64,000 nucleotides of DNA from positions 1-64,000 of the IMG/VR virus record IMGVR_UViG_3300042519_002574; one strand, 5' to 3'. A program made the translations under genes and the position numbers. Within the stretch, counting starts at the first letter, position 1. Each line of letters starts with the position of its first letter. The notes under the pieces are model-generated. The model ran no database searches. It saw nothing but the letters and a program-made list of their open reading frames with translations, and was not told where the DNA came from. This DNA comes from a virus. Shown here piece after piece: positions 8,191 through 16,545 of this stretch.

Positions 8191-9227
8191 GAGTTATTGA
8201 AACTAACTCCTGCTGGAACACGAGGTAATTTAGATAGACTATTATTAACACTGTTATACATAGTCTTCTCTCTATTAAGTCCTGTTTTAACTGCTCTAGC
8301 AGGATTTAGATTACGTCGAAGAGTTCTACCAGTAGATGTAGCACCCTTAGTAATGCCAGTACGTAGAGCTTTAACTCTACCAATCTTAGGTGTATTAGTA
8401 GTAGCTATTCTCTTAGCAACACGAAAACCCTTATATACAGGTTTAGTTGTTCCCATTGCTACTGCTGCACCTTTAAATGGAATTGATGGAGCTAATGGTG
8501 TTAATGCATCTGCTGAACTATTACCAATACCCCAACCAATAGTATCTTGTTTAAGTTCGCTATTAAATCCCTTCTTATTCGCCTTAGCATAACCAGATGC
8601 GCGTTTAGCTAGTATGCGAGCTTTAACGTTAAGTGGTTGTTTCTGAAAGTTAGGGTTATTGCGAATCTTAAATGCGTTACGAGTAGCTTCAAGATCGTCT
8701 AACCCTTTACGTGCTGTAGCTGCACCAGCCCAATCTCCAGCTAGTGAACCTATTTTACCGCCGATTGCTGCACCCTTAATACTGCCAATTAATCCACCAG
8801 TATTAACTAGCATATCCTTACCTCCACCTTTATAAACTCCACTAGCTATATGTTTACCAAGGTTAATAGCTGTTTGTCCGCGAGTTTGTCCAGTATGATA
8901 TCCCCATTTTTGAACAGCTAATTTATCTCTAGCTAATCCAGATTTAACTGCTTGAATTGGATTTTTAACAACGGATTTAATTGCATTACCCGCAGATTGA
9001 AGTATCTCACGTTTACCGGGTAATTGACGATTGATTAAAGTTCTACCAATAATAGTGCTTTGATTATTTGCGATATTATTAGCAGTTTTATGAGTATTTA
9101 ATCCCTCTTTTAATGTATTAATTGGATTTTTAATGAAAGATTTAGCTCTGTTTGCTGTAGCCTGTAGTAATTGACCTTTGCTTGGTAATTGACGATTAAT
9201 TAAAATACGTCCTAATAAAGTTGGCAT
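8142..9227 (-). CDS. Basic glycine-zipper protein with internal repeats, possible virion protein
   Basis: A very basic 361-residue protein. Residues about 4-50 (LLGRILINRQLPSKGQLL ...) and 60-108 (IIGRTLINRQLPGKREIL ...) are tandem copies. A third degraded copy appears near residues 305-330 (RTLRRNLNPARAVKTGLNRE). Between them is a glycine-zipper stretch (GGLIGSIKGAAIGGKIGSLAG, about residues 140-160), a pattern seen in membrane-inserting and DNA-ejection proteins. It is the only - strand gene in this + strand block and its start codon is one base from the divergent gene. It resembles the tagged glycine-zipper proteins at 44-63 kb in style, but lacks their tags. Confidence 0.6.
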   Translation of the reverse strand: MPTLLGRILINRQLPSKGQLLQATANRAKSFIKNPINTLKEGLNTHKTANNIANNQSTIIGRTLINRQLPGKREILQSAGNAIKSVVKNPIQAVKSGLARDKLAVQKWGYHTGQTRGQTAINLGKHIASGVYKGGGKDMLVNTGGLIGSIKGAAIGGKIGSLAGDWAGAATARKGLDDLEATRNAFKIRNNPNFQKQPLNVKARILAKRASGYAKANKKGFNSELKQDTIGWGIGNSSADALTPLAPSIPFKGAAVAMGTTKPVYKGFRVAKRIATTNTPKIGRVKALRTGITKGATSTGRTLRRNLNPARAVKTGLNREKTMYNSVNNSLSKLPRVPAGVSFNNSYLLCDFNVSTIKYRR

Positions 9228-9228
9228 A

Positions 9229-9792
9229 ATGAAGTTATTTATAGTTTGGTCTGATAAGTCTGATGCAGGTAAGGATACAGTAGCTGAACTACTGAGTGAA
9301 TTAGTTCCTCTAACTATAGTTAAGTTTAGTCGTGCATTTAAAACACCATTAGAAGATTGGTTAGGTTTAGATAGAGGTAGTTTAGATGATAAGGAGTTTA
9401 GAGTTAAACCTGTAGTTAATCCAGTTACAGGTAACTTAGAATCATTTACCTACAATGATTTAATGTACAACTTCTTTCATGTATTTAAGTCACTCTATCC
9501 AGGTGGTAACTATCTAGTTCCTGGTGCAACTAAGAATGTCATTAACTCTATTATAGGTAATGTAGCTATAGTTGATTGTCGCAACCAAACGGAGTTAGAG
9601 TTATTGAAGTTACTAGATTATGAGTTAGTGTTACTTCACATAGATGGGAGAGGTGAAACTAAATCAACTGACCTGGACATTAAATTAGATGATTGGTCAT
9701 TCGTACCAACTCAATATTATATTGATAATAGTGGTACAATAGAGGAATTACGTGATAAGGTAAGAAAAATAGTGGAGGACTTGTATGAGTAA
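9229..9792 (+). CDS. Deoxynucleoside monophosphate kinase-like P-loop protein
   Basis: A 187-residue P-loop kinase. The N-terminal Walker A region reads SDKSDAGKDTVAELL (GKDT), as in phage dNMP kinases of the T4 gp1 group, which phosphorylate dNMPs to dNDPs. A later NVAIVDCRNQTELELL matches the strand and helix that usually carry substrate contacts. It fits between the HD nucleotidase and the dTMP pathway genes. The first serine replaces the usual first glycine of the P loop, so the family call is good but the exact substrate is inferred. Confidence 0.75.
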   Translation: MKLFIVWSDKSDAGKDTVAELLSELVPLTIVKFSRAFKTPLEDWLGLDRGSLDDKEFRVKPVVNPVTGNLESFTYNDLMYNFFHVFKSLYPGGNYLVPGATKNVINSIIGNVAIVDCRNQTELELLKLLDYELVLLHIDGRGETKSTDLDIKLDDWSFVPTQYYIDNSGTIEELRDKVRKIVEDLYE

Positions 9793-10027
9793 AATAGATG
9801 ATGATTTAGAATCTACATTTAAGTTTATTAAGAAGCTTAGTATTAATAAACCTACTACACCTAATAACTTATTATTAGTTATCTTATTTATATTAGGTGT
9901 AGTTACTACATTAACGTTTAGTCGAGTTAGAGTTAATACAGTTAATCTTAAATTAGAAGATTGTGTATTTCCAGATAACTATTACACTAAGCAATGTAAA
10001 CAATTAAGAGATAACATAGGTAAATAA
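9785..10027 (+). CDS. Small membrane protein, 80 aa
   Basis: Overlaps the kinase gene by 8 nt (GGAGG upstream of the ATG is a good ribosome site). It has one clear transmembrane segment (NLLLVILFILGVVTTLTF, residues about 32-49) with a charged N-terminal part and a C-terminal part with two cysteines. A single-pass inner-membrane protein of unknown role. Confidence 0.6.
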   Translation: MSKIDDDLESTFKFIKKLSINKPTTPNNLLLVILFILGVVTTLTFSRVRVNTVNLKLEDCVFPDNYYTKQCKQLRDNIGK

Positions 10028-10029
10028 AC

Positions 10030-10557
10030 ATGAGTTACATTGTTGCGGTATTAGATGTTGAATCAATGGGTTTATATGGTGATGCCTTCAGTTATGGTAT
10101 TGTAATTGGAGATAGTAATGGTAATGTAATTGAGGAAATATACAAGTATTCTGAAGCTAATTATAAGTATGCTAAACGTGTAGGTAAGAAAAAAGATGTA
10201 GATTGGATTGAAGTTAATGTAACACCACATCTAGGTGAATCTAATAGTGAAGAATTAACTAGGGATTTTATCTATGATTGGATTGATTTAAATAAGAGAT
10301 ATCCTAACATTAAGTTATTTGCAGATGTTCCATTTCCAGTTGAAACTAACTTCATTACATTAGCACTGGAAACATGGGTTGAATTTGACTCAATAATGGA
10401 ATTTTCACCATATCCATTATTAGATGTAACTTCATTTAGATTAGCTCGTAATTTACCTGATTATTATGAGCGATTAGAGAATGAGTTACCAATTCATAAT
10501 GCACTTAATGATGCACGTCAAAGTTATCGCGGTTTAGTACAAGTAATAGGTAATTGA
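10030..10557 (+). CDS. DEDDh-type 3'-5' exonuclease-like protein
   Basis: Shows the RNase-H-like exonuclease pattern: an N-terminal D-x-E (VLDVESMGL, D9 and E11), a middle aspartate (LFADVPFPVETNF, about residue 97) and a C-terminal HNALNDARQSY (H and D of the ExoIII/DEDDh motif). The family degrades DNA or RNA from the 3' end. At 175 residues it is a single catalytic domain. It may act in host nucleic acid degradation or nucleotide salvage. It lies in a tight operon, 3 nt from each neighbour. Confidence 0.75.
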   Translation: MSYIVAVLDVESMGLYGDAFSYGIVIGDSNGNVIEEIYKYSEANYKYAKRVGKKKDVDWIEVNVTPHLGESNSEELTRDFIYDWIDLNKRYPNIKLFADVPFPVETNFITLALETWVEFDSIMEFSPYPLLDVTSFRLARNLPDYYERLENELPIHNALNDARQSYRGLVQVIGN

Positions 10558-10560
10558 TAA

Positions 10561-11220
10561 ATGATTGAAGTAGAAGTTAAAGCATTAGTTAGTGATGTTG
10601 ATGATCTTAAATCTCGCATCATTACGTTATATCCAAATGTAGATATTGTAGATAGCAATCAACTTAACCACTATTTTTCTTACACAGAGGAGAGTCTTGT
10701 TAAATTAGCAGATAAACTAAATCTGTCATTTAAGAATGAATTACTAACTACATCTAAGTTAGCTATTAGAACTAGATATGACGATAAAGGTGGTACACTA
10801 TTAATTTTCAAATACAATACTGAAGATGCTGATAATGGTGTAGTTCGTGTAGAGAAAGAACTAATTAGAGGTGAATCATTACATGAGTTAGATAACATAC
10901 TATTAAGTCTAGGTTTAACATATCAATCTAAATGGAGTAGATGTAGACGTGAATATAAGACTGATAAGTTTAATATCTGTGTTGATATTAATGCAGGTTA
11001 CGGTGGATTATGTGAAGTAGAAGTAATTGTAGATGATCAGAAAGATGTAACTAGAGCAACTAAGTTATGTCGTTCTACGTTAACTAAGTTAGGTTTAACT
11101 GAGTTAGATAGTGAGTTATTAAATAAGATGTTTAACTACTATAGTAATAACTATGATTATTATTATGGTACTACTAGATTAATCTGGGATAGTGTAGACT
11201 TTCAAGAGTTAATTAAATAA
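10561..11220 (+). CDS. CYTH-domain protein (adenylate cyclase class IV / triphosphatase-like)
   Basis: Starts with the CYTH signature E-x-E-x-K (MIEVEVKALV). Further charged strands follow in the tunnel-fold order: SKLAIRTRYDD, LLIFKY, VVRVEKELI, WSRCRREY and LCEVEVIVDD. CYTH enzymes act on triphosphates with metal ions (inorganic or thiamine triphosphate, ATP to cAMP). The presence in a nucleotide-metabolism operon favours a triphosphatase, but this is inference. It is followed by a strong terminator. Confidence 0.8.
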   Translation: MIEVEVKALVSDVDDLKSRIITLYPNVDIVDSNQLNHYFSYTEESLVKLADKLNLSFKNELLTTSKLAIRTRYDDKGGTLLIFKYNTEDADNGVVRVEKELIRGESLHELDNILLSLGLTYQSKWSRCRREYKTDKFNICVDINAGYGGLCEVEVIVDDQKDVTRATKLCRSTLTKLGLTELDSELLNKMFNYYSNNYDYYYGTTRLIWDSVDFQELIK

Positions 11221-11227
11221 GATATTT

Positions 11228-11253
11228 AGTGTTAGTTAATATTAACTAACACT
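11228..11253 (+). terminator. Rho-independent terminator
   Basis: A perfect 26-nt palindrome (arms AGTGTTAGTTAA and TTAACTAACACT around TA) is followed directly by TTT. It closes the 9.2-11.2 kb operon. Confidence 0.85.
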
Positions 11254-11270
11254 TTTATTTAGGAGTTAGT

Positions 11271-11588
11271 ATGGTTACACTTATAACAGGTGGTGGATTT
11301 GATGTATTACATGATAATCATAAGTTGTTTTTAATGAAAGCAATTAATGAAGTTATTGGATGTCAATATTATCATGCTGAAGAAATAGGATTACAATTAG
11401 CTACACCAGGAGATGATTTATTTATTAGTTATTCTCCATGTATTTACTGTGCTAGAGAAATTGTAAATAAAGGTATTAGAAGAGTTGTTTACTTCAATGA
11501 ACACTCTAAGTTAGAAGGATTACAGTATTTAATTAACAATAATATTCAAGTAAGGAAAGCTGGATTATGTCAGAACAACAATTTTTGA
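11271..11588 (+). CDS. dCMP/cytidine deaminase-like protein with nucleotidyltransferase-like N-terminus
   Basis: The zinc deaminase motifs are present: HAEEIGLQLA (H-A-E) near residue 35 and SPCIYCAREIVNKG (P-C-x-x-C) near residue 55. dCMP deaminases make dUMP for thymidylate synthase, which is encoded next and overlaps by 22 nt. At 105 residues it is short for this family. The first 20 residues (GGGFDVLHDNHKLFLMKA) look like the GxFDxxHxGH start of cytidylyltransferases, giving the appearance of a fusion with most of that domain deleted. ATG is preceded by AGGAG. Confidence 0.7.
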   Translation: MVTLITGGGFDVLHDNHKLFLMKAINEVIGCQYYHAEEIGLQLATPGDDLFISYSPCIYCAREIVNKGIRRVVYFNEHSKLEGLQYLINNNIQVRKAGLCQNNNF

Positions 11589-12541
11589 ACCTGCTACAAG
11601 ATGTAATTGATAATGGCGTAAGAAAAAATATATATGGTCATGATGACAAATATATTATTAGTAGATTTGGTGGTTTAGTTAGATTTAATCTATCAGATGG
11701 ATTTCCACTATTAACTACTAAACGTACATTTTATAAATCAGCATTCAATGAGATGTTGTGGTTTATAGATGGTAGCAATGATGTAGTTAAGTTACATAAT
11801 GTTAAGTGTACTATCTGGGATGAATGGGGTGCTAAACAGTATTGGCGTAATAAAGGTGTTAAGTTAACTGCTGATAATACAGTTGAGTTAACCAAACAAT
11901 GGCAACAGTTAGTTGATGATGGTGTTATTACTAGCGAAATTATTCCACTTCATTATAGTAATAGTACAAGTTGGGAATATACACATTATTGGTCTACCCA
12001 AATAGATTCTGAGTACAGATATAGTACACTAGATCAAACTAGATTTGTAATTGATGGAATTAAAAAGACACCTGATCGTAAGTCGTTTCTTGTAAGTTAT
12101 TGGAATCCAACTACTGTTTATTCAATGGCTGATAAATGTGGTAATGAATCAGTAATACTTCCAGCTTGTCATACTCACTACTCAGTCAATGTAAGTAATG
12201 GTAAGTTAAGTATAATGTTATACCTACGCAGTTGGGATTTATTCCTCGGTGGCGCGTATAACATCGCTCAGTATGCACTACTTCTATCTATGTATGCTAA
12301 ATGTACTGGATATGAACCAGGTGAGTTAGTTATTGCAACTGCTGATCATCACATCTATAGTGACCATGTTGAACAAGTTAATGAGCAATTAACTAGAGTT
12401 CCCTATACGTTACCTACTTTAACTATTAGAGATAGAGGTCAACGGTATTTGCAAGACTTCGTTATTGATGACTTTGTAATTAATGATTATCAACATCATC
12501 CAACATTACGTGGTGATATTACAGTGGTAGGAGGATATTAA
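11567..12541 (+). CDS. thyA: Thymidylate synthase, ThyA family
   Basis: Methylates dUMP to dTMP with methylene-tetrahydrofolate. Diagnostic motifs are all visible: FPLLTTKR near residue 46, catalytic C201 in PACHTHY (usually PPCH), RSWDLFLGGAYNIAQYALL, ADHHIYSDHV and YQHHPTLRGDI. The length of 324 residues is above the 264 of E. coli ThyA because of an insert near residues 75-165. DHFR, encoded at 14335, would regenerate the folate it oxidises. Confidence 0.93.
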   Translation: MSEQQFLNLLQDVIDNGVRKNIYGHDDKYIISRFGGLVRFNLSDGFPLLTTKRTFYKSAFNEMLWFIDGSNDVVKLHNVKCTIWDEWGAKQYWRNKGVKLTADNTVELTKQWQQLVDDGVITSEIIPLHYSNSTSWEYTHYWSTQIDSEYRYSTLDQTRFVIDGIKKTPDRKSFLVSYWNPTTVYSMADKCGNESVILPACHTHYSVNVSNGKLSIMLYLRSWDLFLGGAYNIAQYALLLSMYAKCTGYEPGELVIATADHHIYSDHVEQVNEQLTRVPYTLPTLTIRDRGQRYLQDFVIDDFVINDYQHHPTLRGDITVVGGY

Positions 12542-12595
12542 TCAACTTCGCGTAGCAGAACGACTTAAATAACATCACTTAAATAGACATCATAT

Positions 12596-12621
12596 AACCT
12601 TAGTTAACATTAACTAGGGTT
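12596..12621 (+). terminator. Rho-independent terminator after thyA
   Basis: A near-perfect stem (AACCTTAGTTAA and TTAACTAGGGTT) followed by ATTTTAATT, 55 nt after the thyA stop. Confidence 0.8.
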
Positions 12622-12642
12622 ATTTTAATTAGAGGTAATAAC

Positions 12643-13053
12643 ATGGACATTTATGAATTTGCAGCATATTTATCTAGTAGATCTACTGATAAAGCAAAAG
12701 AGTTATATTATCAATTAGTTAGTAATATATCATTCTATGATTCAGATGATAGAATGCTTGATATTATTGCTAATGTCGGTACTTACGATAGTTATAATTA
12801 TAGTTATGATGAATTACGAGAATGGTTAAATGATGATAGTGAGGCTTATGATTATGTAGACTATGTTATTAATTCTAAATACACTAGTTTCTATGATTTA
12901 CTAAAAGCAGCTAAACGTAATAAAGATTACGATGAATATCATAATATGTATGCTGAATTAGAAAAAATATTAGATGACTTTGATGGTGATAATGAATTAG
13001 ATGATGATGATGATACACCTGTTACATATGAATCAATATTAAATGCACTATGA
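12643..13053 (+). CDS. Acidic hypothetical protein, 136 aa
   Basis: A strongly acidic protein, with Asp and Tyr in most positions of the middle (DSYNYSYDELREWLNDDSEA) and a run of aspartates near the C-terminus. Such acidic phage proteins can be DNA mimics, but nothing more specific supports that here. It ends in YESILNAL, very like the ends of the two small proteins at 22810 (SYLDILDKL) and 23055 (SYLDILNAL). A GAGG ribosome site precedes ATG. Confidence 0.6.
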   Translation: MDIYEFAAYLSSRSTDKAKELYYQLVSNISFYDSDDRMLDIIANVGTYDSYNYSYDELREWLNDDSEAYDYVDYVINSKYTSFYDLLKAAKRNKDYDEYHNMYAELEKILDDFDGDNELDDDDDTPVTYESILNAL

Positions 13054-13161
13054 TAGATAACTTGATGTAAGTTAAGTGGTACTTTAGATAACTTAACTAC
13101 GTTTATCAATGTAACGGTGTTATTACTTGTAATGAATTATTAGATTGGATACATTAATCAG
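13054..13161 (+). other. Spacer without a recognised gene
   Basis: Part of the 358-nt interval between the acidic protein and the ATPase gene. It holds only short open frames without a good start, plus a loose inverted repeat (AAGTTAAGT ... ACTTAA). The rest of the interval contains the small membrane protein listed next and an AT-rich leader before 13412. Confidence 0.3.
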
Positions 13162-13314
13162 ATGAAACAACTGAGATGGATTAGTTTCACATTACTAACT
13201 GGCGGATTCATGTTTGGAGTGGCGGATAGATACTTAGCATCAGATTATACAAGTGTTGAAATCGCCCTACCTTTTTTCTTACTTACCTGTATTATTATGA
13301 ATTATGAATCTTAA
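13162..13314 (+). CDS. Small membrane protein, 50 aa
   Basis: Encodes 50 residues with two hydrophobic segments (WISFTLLTGGFMFGV and IALPFFLLTCIIM) separated by a short polar loop, so probably a two-pass membrane hairpin. The iterated word (complement strand) encodes the PFFLLT part at 13272. No good ribosome site is seen. Function is unknown. Confidence 0.45.
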   Translation: MKQLRWISFTLLTGGFMFGVADRYLASDYTSVEIALPFFLLTCIIMNYES

Positions 13315-13411
13315 ATAATACTTAATTATTTTATTTACAACATTTCCTATCCACCCCTGACAATGTTGTAGTTTATAATTAATCATATACAACATATAAA
13401 CCCTTAATAAG

Positions 13412-14332
13412 ATGAATGATGTATTTGTTGAAAGTCTATATATTCCAAGTTTACGACACACTGTTATGAATCTTGAAGTTGAAAATGTAGAAGTTGAATA
13501 TATAGGAGGTTTATTTCCTAAAGGTCGTGTTAGTGCTGTAGTTGCTGAAGGTGGTATTGGTAAAAGTTGGTGTCTAGTTGGTGCTAGTTTATCAATAACT
13601 AGTAATATACCATTTTTACCTAGAGAAGATTATGAAATTAAAGATACAGGTAGAGTATTAATTATTGATACAGAAGGTCGTATTAAATCATTCGTTAAAC
13701 GTATTGATTTATTAGGTGGTAGTAGAAACAACTACATTACACCTAAAAATCCACTAGAGATAGTTACATATAACGTTAGTGATGATATTGAATTAATTGA
13801 AAAGATTATTGAATCAGAAAACATTGAACTATTAATAGTTGATTCGTTATCTGGATTTAATATTGTTGATGAAAATACGTGTCAAGTTCTACCTTGTCTA
13901 CAATGGTTTGCTACTATCGCTCTTAAATATAATATTGCAGTTGTATTTACTCAATTAGTTAACAAGAGTGAAATTAAGGATAATAAATACACTACTAGAT
14001 CGGTACGCGGTTTTAGTGGTATAGTTCAATATCCTGAAATTATTTGGGCATTAGATCAACCATCTCCTAATAAGAAAATTAAACGCTTATATCAAATTAA
14101 AAATAACATTGAACAAATAGATGAAACAAATTACATCTTTAAATTAGAAAATGGAAGTATTGAATGGCAAGTAGATCCTAATGAATATAAAAATAAATCA
14201 GAGGTAAGAAAACAGATTTATGATGAAAATGTAAGTTTATCAAATAAAGATATTGCTGATTTAATTAAAGCTGTAGAACCTGATACTAAAATTAATACAA
14301 TATTACAGTGGATAACTAGACAAAGGAATTGA
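13412..14332 (+). CDS. RepA/RecA-like AAA ATPase
   Basis: A 306-residue RecA-fold ATPase of the RepA-like (AAA_25) type. Walker A is AEGGIGKSW near residue 45, Walker B is LLIVDSLSGF near residue 145, and a sensor-like VVFTQLV lies near residue 180, followed by RSVRGFSG. The C-terminal 50 residues look like a helical DNA-binding domain (NKDIADLIKAVEP). Relatives act as hexameric replicative helicases or DNA-handling ATPases. This is the only replication-fork-like protein seen in the window. It is followed immediately by DHFR. Confidence 0.75.
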   Translation: MNDVFVESLYIPSLRHTVMNLEVENVEVEYIGGLFPKGRVSAVVAEGGIGKSWCLVGASLSITSNIPFLPREDYEIKDTGRVLIIDTEGRIKSFVKRIDLLGGSRNNYITPKNPLEIVTYNVSDDIELIEKIIESENIELLIVDSLSGFNIVDENTCQVLPCLQWFATIALKYNIAVVFTQLVNKSEIKDNKYTTRSVRGFSGIVQYPEIIWALDQPSPNKKIKRLYQIKNNIEQIDETNYIFKLENGSIEWQVDPNEYKNKSEVRKQIYDENVSLSNKDIADLIKAVEPDTKINTILQWITRQRN

Positions 14333-14334
14333 TT

Positions 14335-14808
14335 ATGAATCTAATAGCTAATATATCTCTCAATAACTGCATTGGTAATGGCGGCAAATTAGTTAATTAT
14401 GACTGTGCCGATATGCAGCGTTTTAAGGCACTCACAACAGGTGGAGTAGTCATAATGGGAGCTAATACCTTCAGAGGTGATCTACGCTCTAGGAAGCTTC
14501 CTAACCGCGTTAATATCATCATTACGCGCGACAAGGGATTGACTACTAACGAATCTGAGACATTCTTCATCAGTGATATTAATACTGCAATCAGTGTAGC
14601 TAGATCATATAACAAACCTATCTGGATAATAGGTGGATCTAGTATCTATGCTACGCTGTTACCTCATGTAACTAAGTTATTTATTACTCATACTTATAAT
14701 GTAGTTAATGGTGATAGATATCTTAATTTGGATTGGAGTAACTGGACATTAATTAATCAAGTTAAATTAGATAACATAACGTTTGCAGATTATGATTTAC
14801 GTAATTAG
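14335..14808 (+). CDS. Dihydrofolate reductase
   Basis: Reduces dihydrofolate to tetrahydrofolate with NADPH, serving the phage thymidylate synthase. Visible features are IANISLNNCIGNGG at the N-terminus, the acidic substrate residue in YDCADMQRFK, VVIMGANTFRG (VMGRxT-like), NRVNIIITR and the nucleotide-binding WIIGGSSIY. The length of about 157 residues is normal. The ATG at 14335 follows AAAGGA and lies 2 nt after the ATPase stop codon. Confidence 0.9.
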   Translation: MNLIANISLNNCIGNGGKLVNYDCADMQRFKALTTGGVVIMGANTFRGDLRSRKLPNRVNIIITRDKGLTTNESETFFISDINTAISVARSYNKPIWIIGGSSIYATLLPHVTKLFITHTYNVVNGDRYLNLDWSNWTLINQVKLDNITFADYDLRN

Positions 14809-15274
14809 TGATTTACATCTATTTCATCATAAGGTAATTGAGTATTGCAATAGACCATTTCTAACTACTGGTGATATGCACGATGTAATTATCAGCAATT
14901 GGAATAGTGTAGTTAATGATGATGACATAGTATATAACTTAGGTGATGTTACGTTTGCTGGATTCCGCGACACTAAGTTAATAATGGATCAACTAAATGG
15001 CAGTAAGTATCTAATTCGTGGCAATCATGATAAAGGTCACACTAATACATGGTTTAAGAATGTTGGTTTCCTCGATGTCTATAATGAGTTAGAACTAGAG
15101 GTTAACTTAACTAATGTACTTCTAACTCACAAACCAGTAAGTAGAGTTAACTTCATCAATGTACATGGACATCTTCATAACTCAATAACTACACACGACT
15201 CTAAGTTGTTTAAATGTGTATCTGTAGAATGCGTTAACTACACTCCAGTTAATATAGAGTTATTATTGATGTAG
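14792..15274 (+). CDS. Metallophosphoesterase
   Basis: Has the calcineurin-like metal ligands in order: SDLHLFHH, NLGDVTFAG, RGNHDKGH, LTHKPV and GHLH. The 160-residue length fits the small phosphoesterases of phages that hydrolyse phosphodiesters or phosphomonoesters of unknown substrate. The start is placed at ATG 14792, inside the DHFR gene (17-nt overlap); an in-frame TTG at 14783 is less likely. Confidence 0.85.
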   Translation: MIYVISDLHLFHHKVIEYCNRPFLTTGDMHDVIISNWNSVVNDDDIVYNLGDVTFAGFRDTKLIMDQLNGSKYLIRGNHDKGHTNTWFKNVGFLDVYNELELEVNLTNVLLTHKPVSRVNFINVHGHLHNSITTHDSKLFKCVSVECVNYTPVNIELLLM

Positions 15275-15291
15275 TTAAGTTAACTATAATC

Positions 15292-15777
15292 ATGATATTA
15301 ATTGGCATAGATCCCGGCATTGTTAACATCGGTTATTGTGTATTCGATACCGATGTTAATAAGATTATCTCTACTGGAGAAATAACAGCAACTCAACCTG
15401 ATGATTCCGATAAGTTAGTTCATATTTATCACCAATATCAGAAGTTATTGACGGAGCATTCACCAGATACTCTGATATACGAAGCACCAGTATTTCTAGG
15501 TCGCGGTAACAATGGAGAACGCCTAAATCGCGCCATTGGTATATTTGAAGTATTAAGTAGACTAAAATCCATGTCTATTTATAGTTACACTCCTAAACAT
15601 ATTAAGTTAGTAGTAACTGGAACTGGTAAAGCTGATAAAGCTATGATTAGTAACTCAGTTAATGAGTATCTAGGAACTACTACTAAGTTTACGAGTTCTC
15701 ATAGTGCAGATGCAACAGCTATTGTAATTACATACATTAAAGATGAAAGTATTAATATTGATGGGATTGCCGAGTAG
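15292..15777 (+). CDS. RuvC-like Holliday junction resolvase
   Basis: A RNase-H-fold resolvase that would cut branched replication or recombination DNA before packaging. The acidic residues are present: D in GIDPGIVNIGY, E in LIYEAPVF, and HSADATAIVI near residue 140. A basic GTGKADKAMI segment sits where RuvC carries its DNA-binding lysines. The 161-residue length is near bacterial RuvC. The next gene starts within it. Confidence 0.85.
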   Translation: MILIGIDPGIVNIGYCVFDTDVNKIISTGEITATQPDDSDKLVHIYHQYQKLLTEHSPDTLIYEAPVFLGRGNNGERLNRAIGIFEVLSRLKSMSIYSYTPKHIKLVVTGTGKADKAMISNSVNEYLGTTTKFTSSHSADATAIVITYIKDESINIDGIAE

Positions 15778-16543
15778 TGGGAAAACTACATTTGCGAAGG
15801 AACTAGAATCATCTAATAATAAATGTATTAGACATATTGATTTTGATGATCTACTTAAACGTTATAAGAAGAATGCAGTTAATAAGTTAACTAGGTTAGA
15901 TAACTATATTCGTTATATAACTGATACATTTATTATTGATGGTTTAATTCACACTAATGAACAATTAACTCTAGTTATTAATGCACTAGTTAAGAATAAA
16001 GAGTTAACTGAGATAGAGATACATTACTGGGAAGAGAATCGTAATCAGTGTTTAATTAACGATATTAATAGACGTGATATCTCTAGTGCGTTTAGCATTA
16101 AGACATTAACTCTAGATGTACCTAACTTAGATGAACTTAAATTGTTATTTGAGAATACTACTATGAAGTTACATAAAGTTGCAGTTAAACCAGATTGGTT
16201 AGTATTCTCTGATAAATATAATTTAGGTTGTACTATCAATCAACCATATCTCAAATCAGATAGTTGGTCTACTGGTGGTAGTAGTGGTAACTGTTGGAAT
16301 GATGAAATTACATACTACGATGGCGATGAACCATTAGCTAATTTTGAGGCATTTGATAATCTAATTACTAGCATAGATCCGACCATTAGTTTTCTTACCT
16401 ATAAGAAGTTATATGCGATTAGCTGCTCAATGGGTGAAATTCATGAAGATGACTATTATGGTGGAAGTGGTTCTCACTATACTTATTATCAATGTAATAT
16501 AGAAGTGTTATACAATGAACTAGTAGCTCTTGGTATTTTATAA
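15743..16543 (+). CDS. P-loop kinase, polynucleotide- or nucleoside-kinase-like
   Basis: The N-terminus (MGLPSSGKTTFAKEL) is a classic Walker A, followed by HIDFDDLLKRY, which resembles the second motif of T4 polynucleotide kinase and related small-molecule kinases. The C-terminal third (from about residue 155, LVFSDKYNLGCTI) is Gly-, Tyr- and Trp-rich and looks like a separate beta domain unknown to me. It overlaps RuvC by 35 nt. The substrate is unknown. Confidence 0.65.
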   Translation: MKVLILMGLPSSGKTTFAKELESSNNKCIRHIDFDDLLKRYKKNAVNKLTRLDNYIRYITDTFIIDGLIHTNEQLTLVINALVKNKELTEIEIHYWEENRNQCLINDINRRDISSAFSIKTLTLDVPNLDELKLLFENTTMKLHKVAVKPDWLVFSDKYNLGCTINQPYLKSDSWSTGGSSGNCWNDEITYYDGDEPLANFEAFDNLITSIDPTISFLTYKKLYAISCSMGEIHEDDYYGGSGSHYTYYQCNIEVLYNELVALGIL

Positions 16544-16545
16544 AT

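Noticed and set aside
13279-13461. A 60-aa - strand gene opposite the ATPase start
   Set aside because: It overlaps a small membrane-protein frame and the ATPase start, and has no recognised content or ribosome site.
13412-14332. Terminase large subunit
   Set aside because: The ATPase lacks a nuclease domain and has RepA/RecA-like motifs; it is encoded next to DHFR rather than the portal.
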